Source of the DNA: Caldicellulosiruptor morganii
Lineage (GTDB): Bacteria > Bacillota > Thermoanaerobacteria > Caldicellulosiruptorales > Caldicellulosiruptoraceae
Length of the DNA stretch: 64,000 nt
Assembly: GCF_026810225.1 (NCBI RefSeq)
Contig: NZ_CP113865.1
Span: forward strand, 2,168,501 to 2,232,500
Direction of reading: 5' to 3'
Below, piece after piece: positions 1-8,483 of this stretch (its first letter is position 1; the number at the start of each line of letters is the position of its first letter). The notes below the pieces were generated by a model. That model was given only the letters and a program-made list of their open reading frames with translations. It ran no database searches and was not told where the DNA came from. The position numbers and the translations under genes were made by a program.

Positions 1-1307
1 TAAGCCTTAACAAACAACCCCGTTATTTCAAACTTCAGTTCTTCGAGCAGGTGCTGTTTCTCCACATTTGAAATTGATTGTTTCTGGATATTTAAAGCAA
101 CCTGATCTGCAGCCTTTATTAGACTTTTCATAATAGAATCTTTATCAGACTCATTTAAAACCTTATGCAAAACTAAAGCTACCTTTTTCGTAACATTTTC
201 AAAGATCAATACTTCTTTATTTATATCTCTTTCAGATGCTAAAACCGAAGGCAAAACATTAAGAATTTCAGGTATTTGACCAAACTTTTCTTGATTAATT
301 ATTTGTTCAAGGCGTTCTGTAAAATCTGCTATCGTTGCAAAACTGGGTTGTTGGACGTTTTGAGGATTCTGAGTTTGTCGGGAATCTTGGACCGGCAAAG
401 TACCATCCGGTATCCCTGCACTACTGCTGTTTGTGCCATTTTCGGAGGATATTGGCTGTATCTGCTGTGCACTTTGATTAGGCTGAACCTGCTGAAGTGC
501 CCCATCAGTTTTGCTATTTTTTTCATCTATACTGCTCGCATTTGAGTTGGTGCTTGTAGAAGGAACCACAAGCAAAAAACCATACGCTTCCAATAAGGCT
601 CTTGCCCCTTTTTTTTCATCCAGTGTTCTAGATGCATTAATGTTTGTGACAAATGTTACAAAAGCAGCAGTTATTAAATCTTTAATTTTTTGTGAGTCAA
701 TAGAACCCCCCAGAACTGTACTTGCAATACCAATTAAATTATCCAAACCTGTCTGATTAATATAAAAAGTAAATGTCGATTCATCAAGCTTTGTCGTTTT
801 TAACTGGTTACTTGCTCTCATCAAACTTATTAACATATTCATTTTGCTCAGCTGTGATTCAGCCTGTTTAATATCACCAACCAACGCCACATATTTATTT
901 GCAAAATCAATGGCTGCATTATCTAATATCTTACTGTCATTTGATGTCACAAGATTTACAAGCCAAAATTGATTTGAACCATCCTGATAATTGAACACCC
1001 ACTCAAACAAATAACTTAGCGCCTTTGTATTTAATCCTAAACTAGAAAGCTGACTAAACAAATCTGTAAGAAGCACCTTACCACTACCATTAATAAATTT
1101 ACCAATCTGTTCAGCTGTTTGTGAAGGTGAATCTGTTTTTTTAGCATAATCCACCATGTACTGCAAAAGATTTTTAGCAGCATCAATACAACCTTGATTT
1201 GCTATTTGGGAACTTGAATCCCCGAAAGCAATTATATTGCATAACATAACTGCTATAGCTATTTGTAAACTAATTATTTTTTTTATTGATTTTTTAAAAC
1301 CATGCAT
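1..1307 (-). CDS. Exported protein, paralogue of the SLH protein at 14957-17797 (partial, runs off left edge)
   Basis: The reading frame is open from an ATG at 1307 to the window edge, giving about 435 residues without a stop. A GAGGAGG site lies about 13 bases upstream of the ATG. The N-terminus has a Lys-rich start, a hydrophobic stretch and a likely cleavage site after IIAFG, so it is predicted to be exported. An N-terminal domain of about 240 residues and a later helical segment resemble the same regions of the protein at 14957-17797 (shared IIAFG/IIAYG signal end and matching spacing). Between them lies a Gln/Asn/Ser-rich linker where the paralogue has Thr-Pro repeats. The missing C-terminus could carry SLH domains, but that cannot be seen. 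It directly follows the phosphatase gene (10-base gap), so it is probably co-transcribed with the capsule-control genes. Function unknown; a cell-surface role is an inference. Confidence 0.8.
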   Translation of the reverse strand, partial: MHGFKKSIKKIISLQIAIAVMLCNIIAFGDSSSQIANQGCIDAAKNLLQYMVDYAKKTDSPSQTAEQIGKFINGSGKVLLTDLFSQLSSLGLNTKALSYLFEWVFNYQDGSNQFWLVNLVTSNDSKILDNAAIDFANKYVALVGDIKQAESQLSKMNMLISLMRASNQLKTTKLDESTFTFYINQTGLDNLIGIASTVLGGSIDSQKIKDLITAAFVTFVTNINASRTLDEKKGARALLEAYGFLLVVPSTSTNSNASSIDEKNSKTDGALQQVQPNQSAQQIQPISSENGTNSSSAGIPDGTLPVQDSRQTQNPQNVQQPSFATIADFTERLEQIINQEKFGQIPEILNVLPSVLASERDINKEVLIFENVTKKVALVLHKVLNESDKDSIMKSLIKAADQVALNIQKQSISNVEKQHLLEELKFEITGLFVKA

Positions 1308-1317
1308 AACAGAGGTT

Positions 1318-2073
1318 TTACCTCCTCAAAGTTTTTTTAAATATCATTTTAATGAAATTGTCTTTCTTGAAAGCGACAGATTTTACTGTGGTTATATCCC
1401 CAATTACCGCCTGCTGGTTTTGCAACAAAAGAACATCAACCTGCTCTTTAGAACCATATTTGCCAATCAAATATCTTTTTGCATCACTAACATAAAATCT
1501 TCTTTTTTGGCTATCATGTGCATCAGAAGCTAAAAAATGACATAAACCCTTTTCCATCAGTTGGATAGCAAACTTCTGGACTTCTCTTCCAAATATCCCG
1601 AGAATACTTCCGCATGTAATTTGAAAATAAATACCCATTTCGCTGAGCTTATAAAGCTTCTCCATGTCTTTTATAGCAAAAGATCTTTCAGGGTGAGCAA
1701 CAATAACCTCATACCCGGCAACTCTAAGCTCATAAATTTGATTAAATATATAGTCACCAAGAAAACCATGTTTAATTTCTATCAATACATATTCAGAACC
1801 GGCCAATGTAGTAAGCTTTCCCTTCTCCAAGAGTGCATCATGAATACTATATTCACAGCCTTTGTGAAGAATAATCCCTTTATTGCTGGCAATTTTTTTT
1901 ATTTCTTCAAACCTGCTTTCATATAAATTTTTTAGCCTCGCTGAGTAATGAGGTGTTACTATAATCTCTTTTATCCCTTCTTCTTGAGCAAGTTCAAGCA
2001 TTTTCTCTGCTTCATCTATTGTTTGTGGACCATCATCCACGTTCACCATCAGATGGCAGTGTATATCTATCAT
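1318..2073 (-). CDS. cpsB: PHP-type protein-tyrosine phosphatase (CpsB/YwqE family)
   Basis: This 251-residue protein opens with the metal-binding motif MIDIHCHLMVNVDDG and later carries VTPHYSAR, AHPERSF and ASDAHD. Together these supply the His/Asp/Glu ligands of the PHP domain used by Mn-dependent tyrosine phosphatases of capsule loci. In that family the enzyme dephosphorylates the tyrosine-rich tail of the partner BY-kinase and so sets polymer export or chain length. Its start lies 41 bases inside the 3' end of the kinase gene, with a GGAGAAG site six bases before the ATG, so translation is probably coupled. The length is normal for the family. The partner tail it would act on is unusual here (13 consecutive Tyr). 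Confidence 0.9.
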   Translation of the reverse strand: MIDIHCHLMVNVDDGPQTIDEAEKMLELAQEEGIKEIIVTPHYSARLKNLYESRFEEIKKIASNKGIILHKGCEYSIHDALLEKGKLTTLAGSEYVLIEIKHGFLGDYIFNQIYELRVAGYEVIVAHPERSFAIKDMEKLYKLSEMGIYFQITCGSILGIFGREVQKFAIQLMEKGLCHFLASDAHDSQKRRFYVSDAKRYLIGKYGSKEQVDVLLLQNQQAVIGDITTVKSVAFKKDNFIKMIFKKTLRR

Positions 2074-2809
2074 TTTTTCTTCTCCTACTGGCTTTTTTCT
2101 TTTTTACTTTTTCATCATTTTCGTCGTAATAATAGTAATAGTAATAATAATAGTAGTAATAATATCCCGAAGCCTTTCTTTTTACTTTGTTTAGAACAAC
2201 TCCTAAAATGTTTGCATTTACCTTCTGAAGGTTTTCCTTTGCCTGCTGAATTGCCTCAATTTGCACCTCTCCTGCAGCTGCAACCAATATTACCCCATCC
2301 ACAATTCTTCCTACTATAGCAGCATCGGTTAAACTACCACACGGCGGTGTATCAATAATTATATAATCATAATTCTGACAGCATGTGTTTATGAAGTTTT
2401 CAAATTTTTTTGAACCAAGCAACTCGGCTGGATTGGGTGGAATTGGACCTGATGTTATAATATCCAATCCCTCTACACCGTTTTTCAAAACAATATCTTC
2501 AAATTTTTTATTTTCGACAAGTAAATTGGTTAAACCCATTTTGTTATTAATACCAAAAACTTTATGTACGCTGGGTCGCCTCAAGTCAGCATCTATTATA
2601 AGAACTTTGCTACCAGCTTGTGCCATCACAACCGCCAGGTTTGCAGAAGTAATTGTTTTTCCTTCCGAAGGACCTGTACTGGTAACAACTATGGTTTTTA
2701 TTGGCTTGTCCAAGCTTGAATACTGAATGTTTGTCCTCAGCATCCTATAGCTTTCAGTAATAGGTGACCGAGGTTCGTGCAGGGCAATAACTTCTTTTAC
2801 AACATTCAT
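2033..2809 (-). CDS. cpsD: Bacterial tyrosine kinase (BY-kinase, CpsD/YwqD family) with a 13-tyrosine tail
   Basis: The 258-residue protein has the BY-kinase nucleotide-binding set: Walker A GPSEGKT, Walker A' VLIIDADLRRP, and Walker B YIIIDTPP. The early ESYRMLRTNIQYS segment is the usual family N-terminus. These kinases autophosphorylate a C-terminal tyrosine cluster and act with a membrane Wzz-type modulator, here the next gene upstream (3-base gap). In this protein the cluster is an uninterrupted run of 13 tyrosines (residues 216-228, bases 2126-2164) followed by an acidic DEND stretch and a Lys/Arg-rich end. Tyr codons alternate between tat and tac, so the run is not a simple triplet expansion. 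It is cytoplasmic, with no membrane segment of its own. Operon order is Wzz, kinase, phosphatase. Confidence 0.92.
   Translation of the reverse strand: MNVVKEVIALHEPRSPITESYRMLRTNIQYSSLDKPIKTIVVTSTGPSEGKTITSANLAVVMAQAGSKVLIIDADLRRPSVHKVFGINNKMGLTNLLVENKKFEDIVLKNGVEGLDIITSGPIPPNPAELLGSKKFENFINTCCQNYDYIIIDTPPCGSLTDAAIVGRIVDGVILVAAAGEVQIEAIQQAKENLQKVNANILGVVLNKVKRKASGYYYYYYYYYYYYYDENDEKVKKKKASRRRKNDRYTLPSDGERG
2126..2164 (-). other. Poly-tyrosine tract (13 codons) in the BY-kinase tail
   Basis: Thirteen consecutive Tyr codons, mixed tat and tac, lie between Gly215 and an Asp-Glu-Asn-Asp segment. It is the expected autophosphorylation and dephosphorylation site, and denser than the broken YxYY-type clusters known from other BY-kinases. 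Confidence 0.9.
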
Positions 2810-2812
2810 CTA

Positions 2813-3496
2813 CTATTTTCCTCCTTCATTCATATCTGTTATAATAGCCAATACAGGAAGCTCCAGGTATTTCTCTACATCATCAGGTGTTTTAATGGTA
2901 TTATCCATGTATTCAACAAAAAATGCTATACCTACTCCACCCATCAAACCTATTACAAAAGCTACCACTGTGTTCAGGAGCTTTTTGGGCTTCTCCGGTT
3001 TTTTGGGGATTACAGCATTATCAACAATTTGCACATTTTCAATTTTCATGATTCTCTGTACCGCCTCTATAAAAACTTCTGCCAGCTTATTTGCAATAGT
3101 TGCGGCCATCTTTGGATCTCTGCTTTCAATACTTATCATAAGTATCCGGGTATCATTTTTAAGCTGCACAGAAACCATGCTGCCAAGCTCTTCAGTTGTC
3201 ATATTTAAATTCAGCTCTTTTATCACTTTTTCTAAAACATTTCGGCTTACAGCTATCTCTCTGTAATCTTTTACAAGTTGCTGACCTAACAGAACATCAC
3301 TGTACAGAGTTTGGATGGTGTCCTTATTTCCGTCACTATTTGTAGATCGCCCCGCAAAGAGTGTAACACTTGCCTTATAAATCGGAGGAAGAACATAAAA
3401 ACTCAATAAAAGTGCAATTAAAGTTGAAATCAAGGTAGTTGAAATTATTAAGGGAAGCCTTTTTCTAATAATTAATACATACTCTTTTATTTCCAT
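2813..3496 (-). CDS. cpsC: Wzz/CapA-type polysaccharide co-polymerase, membrane modulator of the tyrosine kinase
   Basis: This 227-residue protein has a short cytoplasmic start, a transmembrane helix near residues 16-38 that ends at LPPIYKASVTLFAG, an extracellular domain, and a second helix near the C-terminus preceded by a Pro/Lys-rich PKKPEKPKK segment. That is the layout of the Wzz domain family. In Gram-positive capsule systems such proteins activate the cytoplasmic BY-kinase and influence chain length. The gene is first in a leftward operon (Wzz, kinase, phosphatase, exported paralogue) and has its own candidate promoter at 3586-3615. Length and topology are typical. Confidence 0.9.
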   Translation of the reverse strand: MEIKEYVLIIRKRLPLIISTTLISTLIALLLSFYVLPPIYKASVTLFAGRSTNSDGNKDTIQTLYSDVLLGQQLVKDYREIAVSRNVLEKVIKELNLNMTTEELGSMVSVQLKNDTRILMISIESRDPKMAATIANKLAEVFIEAVQRIMKIENVQIVDNAVIPKKPEKPKKLLNTVVAFVIGLMGGVGIAFFVEYMDNTIKTPDDVEKYLELPVLAIITDMNEGGK

Positions 3497-3585
3497 ACCT
3501 GCATCCTCTCCTATTTTTATTGTATTTTTCCTTTGGTTAAATAGACATATTCATGCTTCATGCTAATAGTTTCGCTACATACATA

Positions 3586-3615
3586 ATTATACTATTAAAA
3601 AAGTGCATTTTTCAA
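3586..3615 (-). promoter_or_regulatory. Candidate sigma-A promoter of the Wzz-kinase-phosphatase operon
   Basis: On the minus strand TTGAAA (3610-3615) and TATAAT (3586-3591) are separated by 18 bases, about 90 bases upstream of the Wzz-like gene. The rest of the 3497-3697 gap is AT-rich with nothing else evident. Confidence 0.6.
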
Positions 3616-3697
3616 CAACTTCAGAAAACTTTTTTATCCTTTGTTTTATTATTAAAAATCAAATGGTTAAAAATAGAATAAATCAGATGTGAGTAAC

Positions 3698-4987
3698 TCA
3701 CTGATAATTTTGTCTGGTTTTTAAATTAAAAAATTCGCTTTTAATGTCAATACCATCTTCGGATGTCTTTTTCAATATATATGTTAGTAAATACATTAAT
3801 ATTGTTAATAACTGTAAATTAAAGCTGATTGTTGTCAGGTTTGCTTCTGTCAAACCCCGAACAGAAAAATAAGTAAAATACAATAACGCCATCAATGTTT
3901 CAATTTCGTACTTTTCTCTGAAATAAAATATACAGGTTAACAGTTTTTTAATGTATGTTATAAAAACAAATAAATATAAACTCAAACCAATAGCTCCAAA
4001 ATTAAATATAACATTTAAAAAATCATTATGAGCGCTTCCAATTCTCACCGCTGCTACCTGTGGTCCAACTTCTCTGAAAGCCAAAAATCCATATCCCATA
4101 AGTAATCTTTCCTTTATCATATAAAGTGTATATTGCCAGATTATTGTCCTACCCGTTAACGTAGAAATTAATCTTTGATTTTCAATATAATCAGTTATAT
4201 AATCACCAATAAAATACCTGTACACAATGTAAAAAACCCCAGTGAAAAATAAAATGAGAAATAACTTTGTTTTAAAGGTAAGTCTGCTGAATAAAATAAG
4301 CACCAACATTGTTACCGTAAAAGCTATAATTGCAGTCTTACTGATGGTCAAAAACAAGCAAACCATTAAAAAACTCAGCACAACTACATCTACTACTCTA
4401 AACCCTTTGTAACGGTATCTATACTCATACATGCAAACTACACTACCAATTAAAGACATCGATAGTAAATTCCCCAGAACATTGGGATGCAAAAATTCAT
4501 CATTGCCAAGCCTGCCCACACTGTTGAACCCATTGAAGAGAGCAATTATAGCCAGTATTACGCCACCCACAATTATGCCCTTCAGAGTATGCTCTAAAAC
4601 TTTTTCTATCTCAAAGGTTTTTAAAAAAAATAAAATTGTAAAAACATCCGCCATGGAAGTTAGCCAGTATACAAATGCTGAAAAAAAGTTTGCTGCTGTC
4701 CATAAAATAGATAGAAACATCCATCCCAAAAATAAAATTAAAACAAACGGTATATTACTCAGTTTCATGTAATTTCTATCCAGTGGTCTTATTCTTGAAA
4801 AATATATGATAACTATGCACAGATATACTATTTTAACCATTAAGATAGTTAATGTGCCTATTTGAGGATCTTTCCTAAAAAAAAGCAGATGTATTGAATG
4901 CAAAAAGTAAAATATTATCCAGTAAAAAGAAATCAAACTATATCCTTTTGATGTATTAACACTTATATTATTCATTTTATAGATCAT
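3698..4987 (-). CDS. O-antigen ligase/Wzy-like polysaccharide polymerase
   Basis: The 429-residue protein is almost entirely hydrophobic, with about ten or more predicted membrane helices. A larger loop contains LTGRTIIWQYTLYMIKERL and then RIGSAHNDFLNVIFNFG, matching the Arg and His loop signature of the O-antigen ligase/Wzy_C superfamily. Such enzymes polymerise lipid-linked repeat units, or transfer the finished glycan, on the outer face of the cytoplasmic membrane. It is the last gene of the long leftward glycan cluster before the Wzz operon, which supports a polymerase role. No flippase (Wzx) gene is visible in the window, so the transporter must be encoded elsewhere or differ. Start taken at ATG 4987 with GGAAAT just upstream; ATG codon 5 is an alternative. 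Confidence 0.8.
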   Translation of the reverse strand: MIYKMNNISVNTSKGYSLISFYWIIFYFLHSIHLLFFRKDPQIGTLTILMVKIVYLCIVIIYFSRIRPLDRNYMKLSNIPFVLILFLGWMFLSILWTAANFFSAFVYWLTSMADVFTILFFLKTFEIEKVLEHTLKGIIVGGVILAIIALFNGFNSVGRLGNDEFLHPNVLGNLLSMSLIGSVVCMYEYRYRYKGFRVVDVVVLSFLMVCLFLTISKTAIIAFTVTMLVLILFSRLTFKTKLFLILFFTGVFYIVYRYFIGDYITDYIENQRLISTLTGRTIIWQYTLYMIKERLLMGYGFLAFREVGPQVAAVRIGSAHNDFLNVIFNFGAIGLSLYLFVFITYIKKLLTCIFYFREKYEIETLMALLYFTYFSVRGLTEANLTTISFNLQLLTILMYLLTYILKKTSEDGIDIKSEFFNLKTRQNYQ

Positions 4988-5109
4988 ATTTCCATTTCAC
5001 CCAAACTTTCGTAAATTTGTGCAAATTTATACTGTCTGGACATGTAATAGCCCACCGACTTTCAAAAGCTGCCTCAATCCAATCGGGTGGTTTTCGAAAC
5101 AACCGGCAG

Positions 5110-6300
5110 CTATTCCATTACTCTCGACAATACATTGCCAAAAACTTTAACAGTATTATTTTCAGCAAATTTTTTACATCCCATTTTCAACAATTCGTAT
5201 ATACTTTTTTCTTTCATAATTGTCTCCAGGCAACTTCTCAAACTATTAAAATTACCATAATCAAATGTTAAGCCAATGTTATTAGTCTTTACTCTGTATC
5301 CAATCAATCCGTGAGAAGTAGTGATTACAGGAACCCCTGTAGCGCACGCTCTTACCAAAACACCGCTTGAAAAACCAAACTCTTTTGAATACGGAAGCAA
5401 AATAACATCTGCCACAGCAAAAGAGTATGCTATTTCATCCTCGCTTAAAAACCTATCAATATATATAATCCTTTCCGGATATTTACCTACAATATTTCGC
5501 AATGTATTCTCTTCTATCTGGTTTTCTATTTTCCCGCTAATAAAAACAACAATATTTCTATTTATTTGTAAAATATCCTCCAAATGTAATAAAATAAACG
5601 AAAAACCTTTACGTTTGTTCTGCCTTCCAATCAATGATATTACAAATTTATCATCCCCTATGTTGTATCTTTTTCTGGCACTGGCTCTTAAATTACCTGA
5701 ATAAGGACCCTCCCAGGGATCAGGCAAAATATAAAACCCCTTCTTAACACAAGCAGGTAATTCCCGCACCCGTTCATCAAATACCAATATCTTAAATTTT
5801 CTTGCAATCAGGTACTTTAATAAAGTAATCACGGTAAACTGCTTTATCTTCTCTAATGTGTTAGTGCCGGTGTAAAGAATTCTATATCTTATCCCAAAAT
5901 ACCTAATGCCTTTTTTTCTGAGCAGAAAAAATTCGTGTAACATAACAAAAGGCAAAAAATAATCATCCAAAGCCATAAAAATCACATCAATCTTTGCATT
6001 ATCTTGCATCCTTAGTTTGTTAATTAAATCTCTTAAAGTTTTAAACACTGCTTTCATCTCTTTTATTGTGAGTTTTTTAAGCCAGGCGTTTTTCAAATCT
6101 AAACTTTCAATTGCAACTACGGTGTATTTGGCTTCTGTCCTGGCTGAAAATTCCTTAAAGTGGTCTGTAAAATAATCTTTCCTTGTTATTATATAAATTT
6201 CATCATACATGTTTTTTAAAGAATTTAAGGTGTAAAAGAGTATTTGTAATCTACTGCCTCTAAAAATCGGCTCTAAAAGTATCAGGTATTTCAAAATCAT
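5110..6300 (-). CDS. Glycosyltransferase, GT4-like (GT-B fold)
   Basis: The protein (396 residues from ATG 6300) has a GT-B layout. The C-terminal half carries VISLIGRQNKRKGF, a segment EDEIAYSFAVADVILLPYSKEFGFSSGVLVRACATGVPVI in which the EFGFSSG Glu matches the EX7E-like donor-binding region, and a final helix. The start is ATG 6300 with AGAGG four bases upstream; a TTG five codons earlier overlaps that site and was rejected. The enzyme is cytoplasmic or membrane-associated and would add a sugar to the lipid-linked repeat unit. Donor and acceptor cannot be read from sequence. It sits between another GT4 gene and the polymerase gene in one run of leftward genes. Confidence 0.8.
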   Translation of the reverse strand: MILKYLILLEPIFRGSRLQILFYTLNSLKNMYDEIYIITRKDYFTDHFKEFSARTEAKYTVVAIESLDLKNAWLKKLTIKEMKAVFKTLRDLINKLRMQDNAKIDVIFMALDDYFLPFVMLHEFFLLRKKGIRYFGIRYRILYTGTNTLEKIKQFTVITLLKYLIARKFKILVFDERVRELPACVKKGFYILPDPWEGPYSGNLRASARKRYNIGDDKFVISLIGRQNKRKGFSFILLHLEDILQINRNIVVFISGKIENQIEENTLRNIVGKYPERIIYIDRFLSEDEIAYSFAVADVILLPYSKEFGFSSGVLVRACATGVPVITTSHGLIGYRVKTNNIGLTFDYGNFNSLRSCLETIMKEKSIYELLKMGCKKFAENNTVKVFGNVLSRVME

Positions 6301-6386
6301 ATCGCCTCTTTTCAAATTGTTTTTTACCTTTTCTTACAAGTTGAAAAAACAACTTTAATTCATTCTTTAAAATATTTGTTCATAAT

Positions 6387-7553
6387 TTATTTAAGAACCT
6401 CTGTATATATCTTTTCTATTATATCCCAATTTTTTGTGCTTATATATCTATCTTCAATATACACCTTGTTTCCCTCACTCTCTTCCATACCATTCTTTTC
6501 CAGGTTATCTAAAACTTTTAATATCACGTCAGGCAAATTCTGTTCAGAGAAATCAAATAAGTATCCGTTCACACCCTCTTTAACAATCTCAGATACTCCG
6601 CCTAAATTATTTGCTAAAACAGGAGTTCCAACGCTGAATGCTTCCAGAATAGTCATTGGAAATCCTTCAAACCAGATGCTTGGAAATATCAGTAATTTTG
6701 CTTTGCTTATTAGCTCCAATACTTTGTCTCTCTTCTGTGCTCCCAAATATTTTATATTGTTTAACCTGTTTTTTTCTATGAAATTTATAACATCCTGCCT
6801 TAAAGGACCATCTCCAACAACCAAAAGTGTTATTTTTCTCTCAATTTGCTTCATAGCTTCTAATAACAGCATTATCCCTTTTTCATATGAAAGTCTGCCA
6901 ACAAAAATTATATAATTTTCTTTGGTGCAGACCGGATTTATCTCATCCACAAATATAAAGTTGGGTTTAACTGCTATTTTACTGTAAGGAATACCAAATT
7001 TTATAAATAAATCGCGCGCAAAGCTTGTCAATGCAATAAGTTTATCAACATAATCAAATACATTTTTCTTATAATTAATCATATTTGCCAAGGCAATAGC
7101 AATATTTCTAATCCAGTTATTTGAACAAATTGTATAAAATGTTGCACCAATTCCTTTGTCCAAACATTTAGTACATATTTTCTTCTTTTTGTAGTCAAAA
7201 AAAGTTGCATTGGCACAAATTAAACGATAGTTATGTAACGTTTGAATTACCTTTGCTCCACTTTCTTGGGCAGCAATATATACTGAAGGTGAAATGTAAG
7301 GAAAAATATTGTGGCAATGCACTATATTAATCTTTTTCTCTTTTACAACCTCTCGGACCTCATTGTATGTTTTCCTGTTAAAGATCATATTTTTAGTTAA
7401 TAATGGCAAATCAAAAAAACTTATTTCTGAATTATGATACGTATATTCAAAAACTTCAATCCCATTTTGAATAAGTAGCTTTCTTTCCTGCTCGAATACT
7501 CTATCTTCGCCTCCATACTGTCGATAAAATGAATGAACAAGTAAAACTCTCAT
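6387..7553 (-). CDS. Glycosyltransferase family 4 protein
   Basis: The 388-residue protein begins MRVLLVHSFYRQYGGEDRV, the typical GT4 N-terminal strand with a Gly-Gly loop. It has IVHCHNIFPYISPSVY and HNYRLICANATFF in the acceptor domain, then IIFVGRLSYEKGI and FPSIWFEGFPMTILEAFSVGTPVLA, which contains the E-x7-E donor-site motif. Two closely spaced cysteines (ICTKC) occur in the acceptor domain, a feature of some GT4 subgroups. GAGGAAG precedes the ATG. The role is addition of one sugar to the lipid-linked repeat unit; linkage specificity is unknown. It lies in the leftward glycan cluster, upstream of the second GT4-like gene. Confidence 0.88.
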   Translation of the reverse strand: MRVLLVHSFYRQYGGEDRVFEQERKLLIQNGIEVFEYTYHNSEISFFDLPLLTKNMIFNRKTYNEVREVVKEKKINIVHCHNIFPYISPSVYIAAQESGAKVIQTLHNYRLICANATFFDYKKKKICTKCLDKGIGATFYTICSNNWIRNIAIALANMINYKKNVFDYVDKLIALTSFARDLFIKFGIPYSKIAVKPNFIFVDEINPVCTKENYIIFVGRLSYEKGIMLLLEAMKQIERKITLLVVGDGPLRQDVINFIEKNRLNNIKYLGAQKRDKVLELISKAKLLIFPSIWFEGFPMTILEAFSVGTPVLANNLGGVSEIVKEGVNGYLFDFSEQNLPDVILKVLDNLEKNGMEESEGNKVYIEDRYISTKNWDIIEKIYTEVLK

Positions 7554-7711
7554 TTTTTCTCTTCCTCTTTAGATAATTTACCTTTAATTGCTTTTTTGTT
7601 AAAAACATAAAAACATGCTTCCTCCCAAAGTTCCATTTCACTTTCAGCATGTAAACATTTTATTAACAATTCCCTCAATTTTCCTTCCCTTAGAAAAAGT
7701 TCACTTTCAAT

Positions 7712-8455
7712 TTACTTTGCTATCTGGTTGTGTAACATTAAACAAATAAATTTAAAATTTGTATACAAATATCTCCTCCATAACCTTCGTGGCTCCTGGA
7801 TTAATCTGTACAGCCACTCAAAACCCAGCCTTTGCAACCATTGAGGTGCCTGCTTTACTTTACCTGCATGAAAGGAAAAAGCAGCACCCACGCCCAGCAT
7901 AACTGCGTTTATTCTACCTTTGTTTTTTATAATCCACTTTTCCTGTTTGGGACAACCCAATGCAACAAAAAGAATCTGAACTTTACTTTCATTTATATTT
8001 TTCACAATATTCTTTTCTTCTTCCTTTGTTAGTTCTCTGAAAGGAGGAGCAAATGAATACACTATGTTCAATGCTGGAAATTTCATCTTCAATTTACTTA
8101 TCAAGCTATGCAATGTGTCGCTGTCACTCCCGTATAACCCTATGTTGTACTGTTTTTTTTCTGCCAACTCGCAAATCTCCAGCATCATTTCCGGACCATA
8201 TACTCTTTCTTGATACACCTCACCGTTTTTTCTCAGCCACCAAACCAGAGGCATTCCATCCGGGCAAACAACATCAGCATAATTATTCAGAAGCTGCTGA
8301 AATTGATTGTTCTTGTAACTTTCTATGTTCATGTGCACATTTGCAAAACAAATCACCCTGCTTTCCCTTTTTTCTGCCCATTTGGATACAATTTCAAGCA
8401 ATTCATTCTTTGAAATTGAATGAAGTTTCATATTGTTGATATAATATGTTTTCAT
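7712..8455 (-). CDS. WecG/TagA/CpsF-family glycosyltransferase (GT26)
   Basis: The 247-residue protein carries the family signature: a YADVVCPDGMPLVWWLRKNG segment, the central NIGLYGSDSDTLHSLISKLKMKFP, and ILFVALGCPKQEKWIIKNK. The C-terminus APQWLQRLGFEWLYRLIQEPRRLWRRYL is also diagnostic. GT26 enzymes add the second sugar (often ManNAc or another amino sugar) to an undecaprenyl-diphosphate-linked primer. The initiating transferase gene lies further upstream in the same direction. ATG 8455 is chosen because AGGTGGT lies about eight bases before it; a GTG two codons earlier overlaps that site. Confidence 0.92.
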   Translation of the reverse strand: MKTYYINNMKLHSISKNELLEIVSKWAEKRESRVICFANVHMNIESYKNNQFQQLLNNYADVVCPDGMPLVWWLRKNGEVYQERVYGPEMMLEICELAEKKQYNIGLYGSDSDTLHSLISKLKMKFPALNIVYSFAPPFRELTKEEEKNIVKNINESKVQILFVALGCPKQEKWIIKNKGRINAVMLGVGAAFSFHAGKVKQAPQWLQRLGFEWLYRLIQEPRRLWRRYLYTNFKFICLMLHNQIAK

Positions 8456-8483
8456 TTCCACACCACCTAAGGCAAAAGTTCAT

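Noticed and set aside
276..756. Plus-strand frames at the left edge
   Set aside because: They are antisense to the continuous minus-strand frame of the exported paralogue, which has a signal peptide and a ribosome site.
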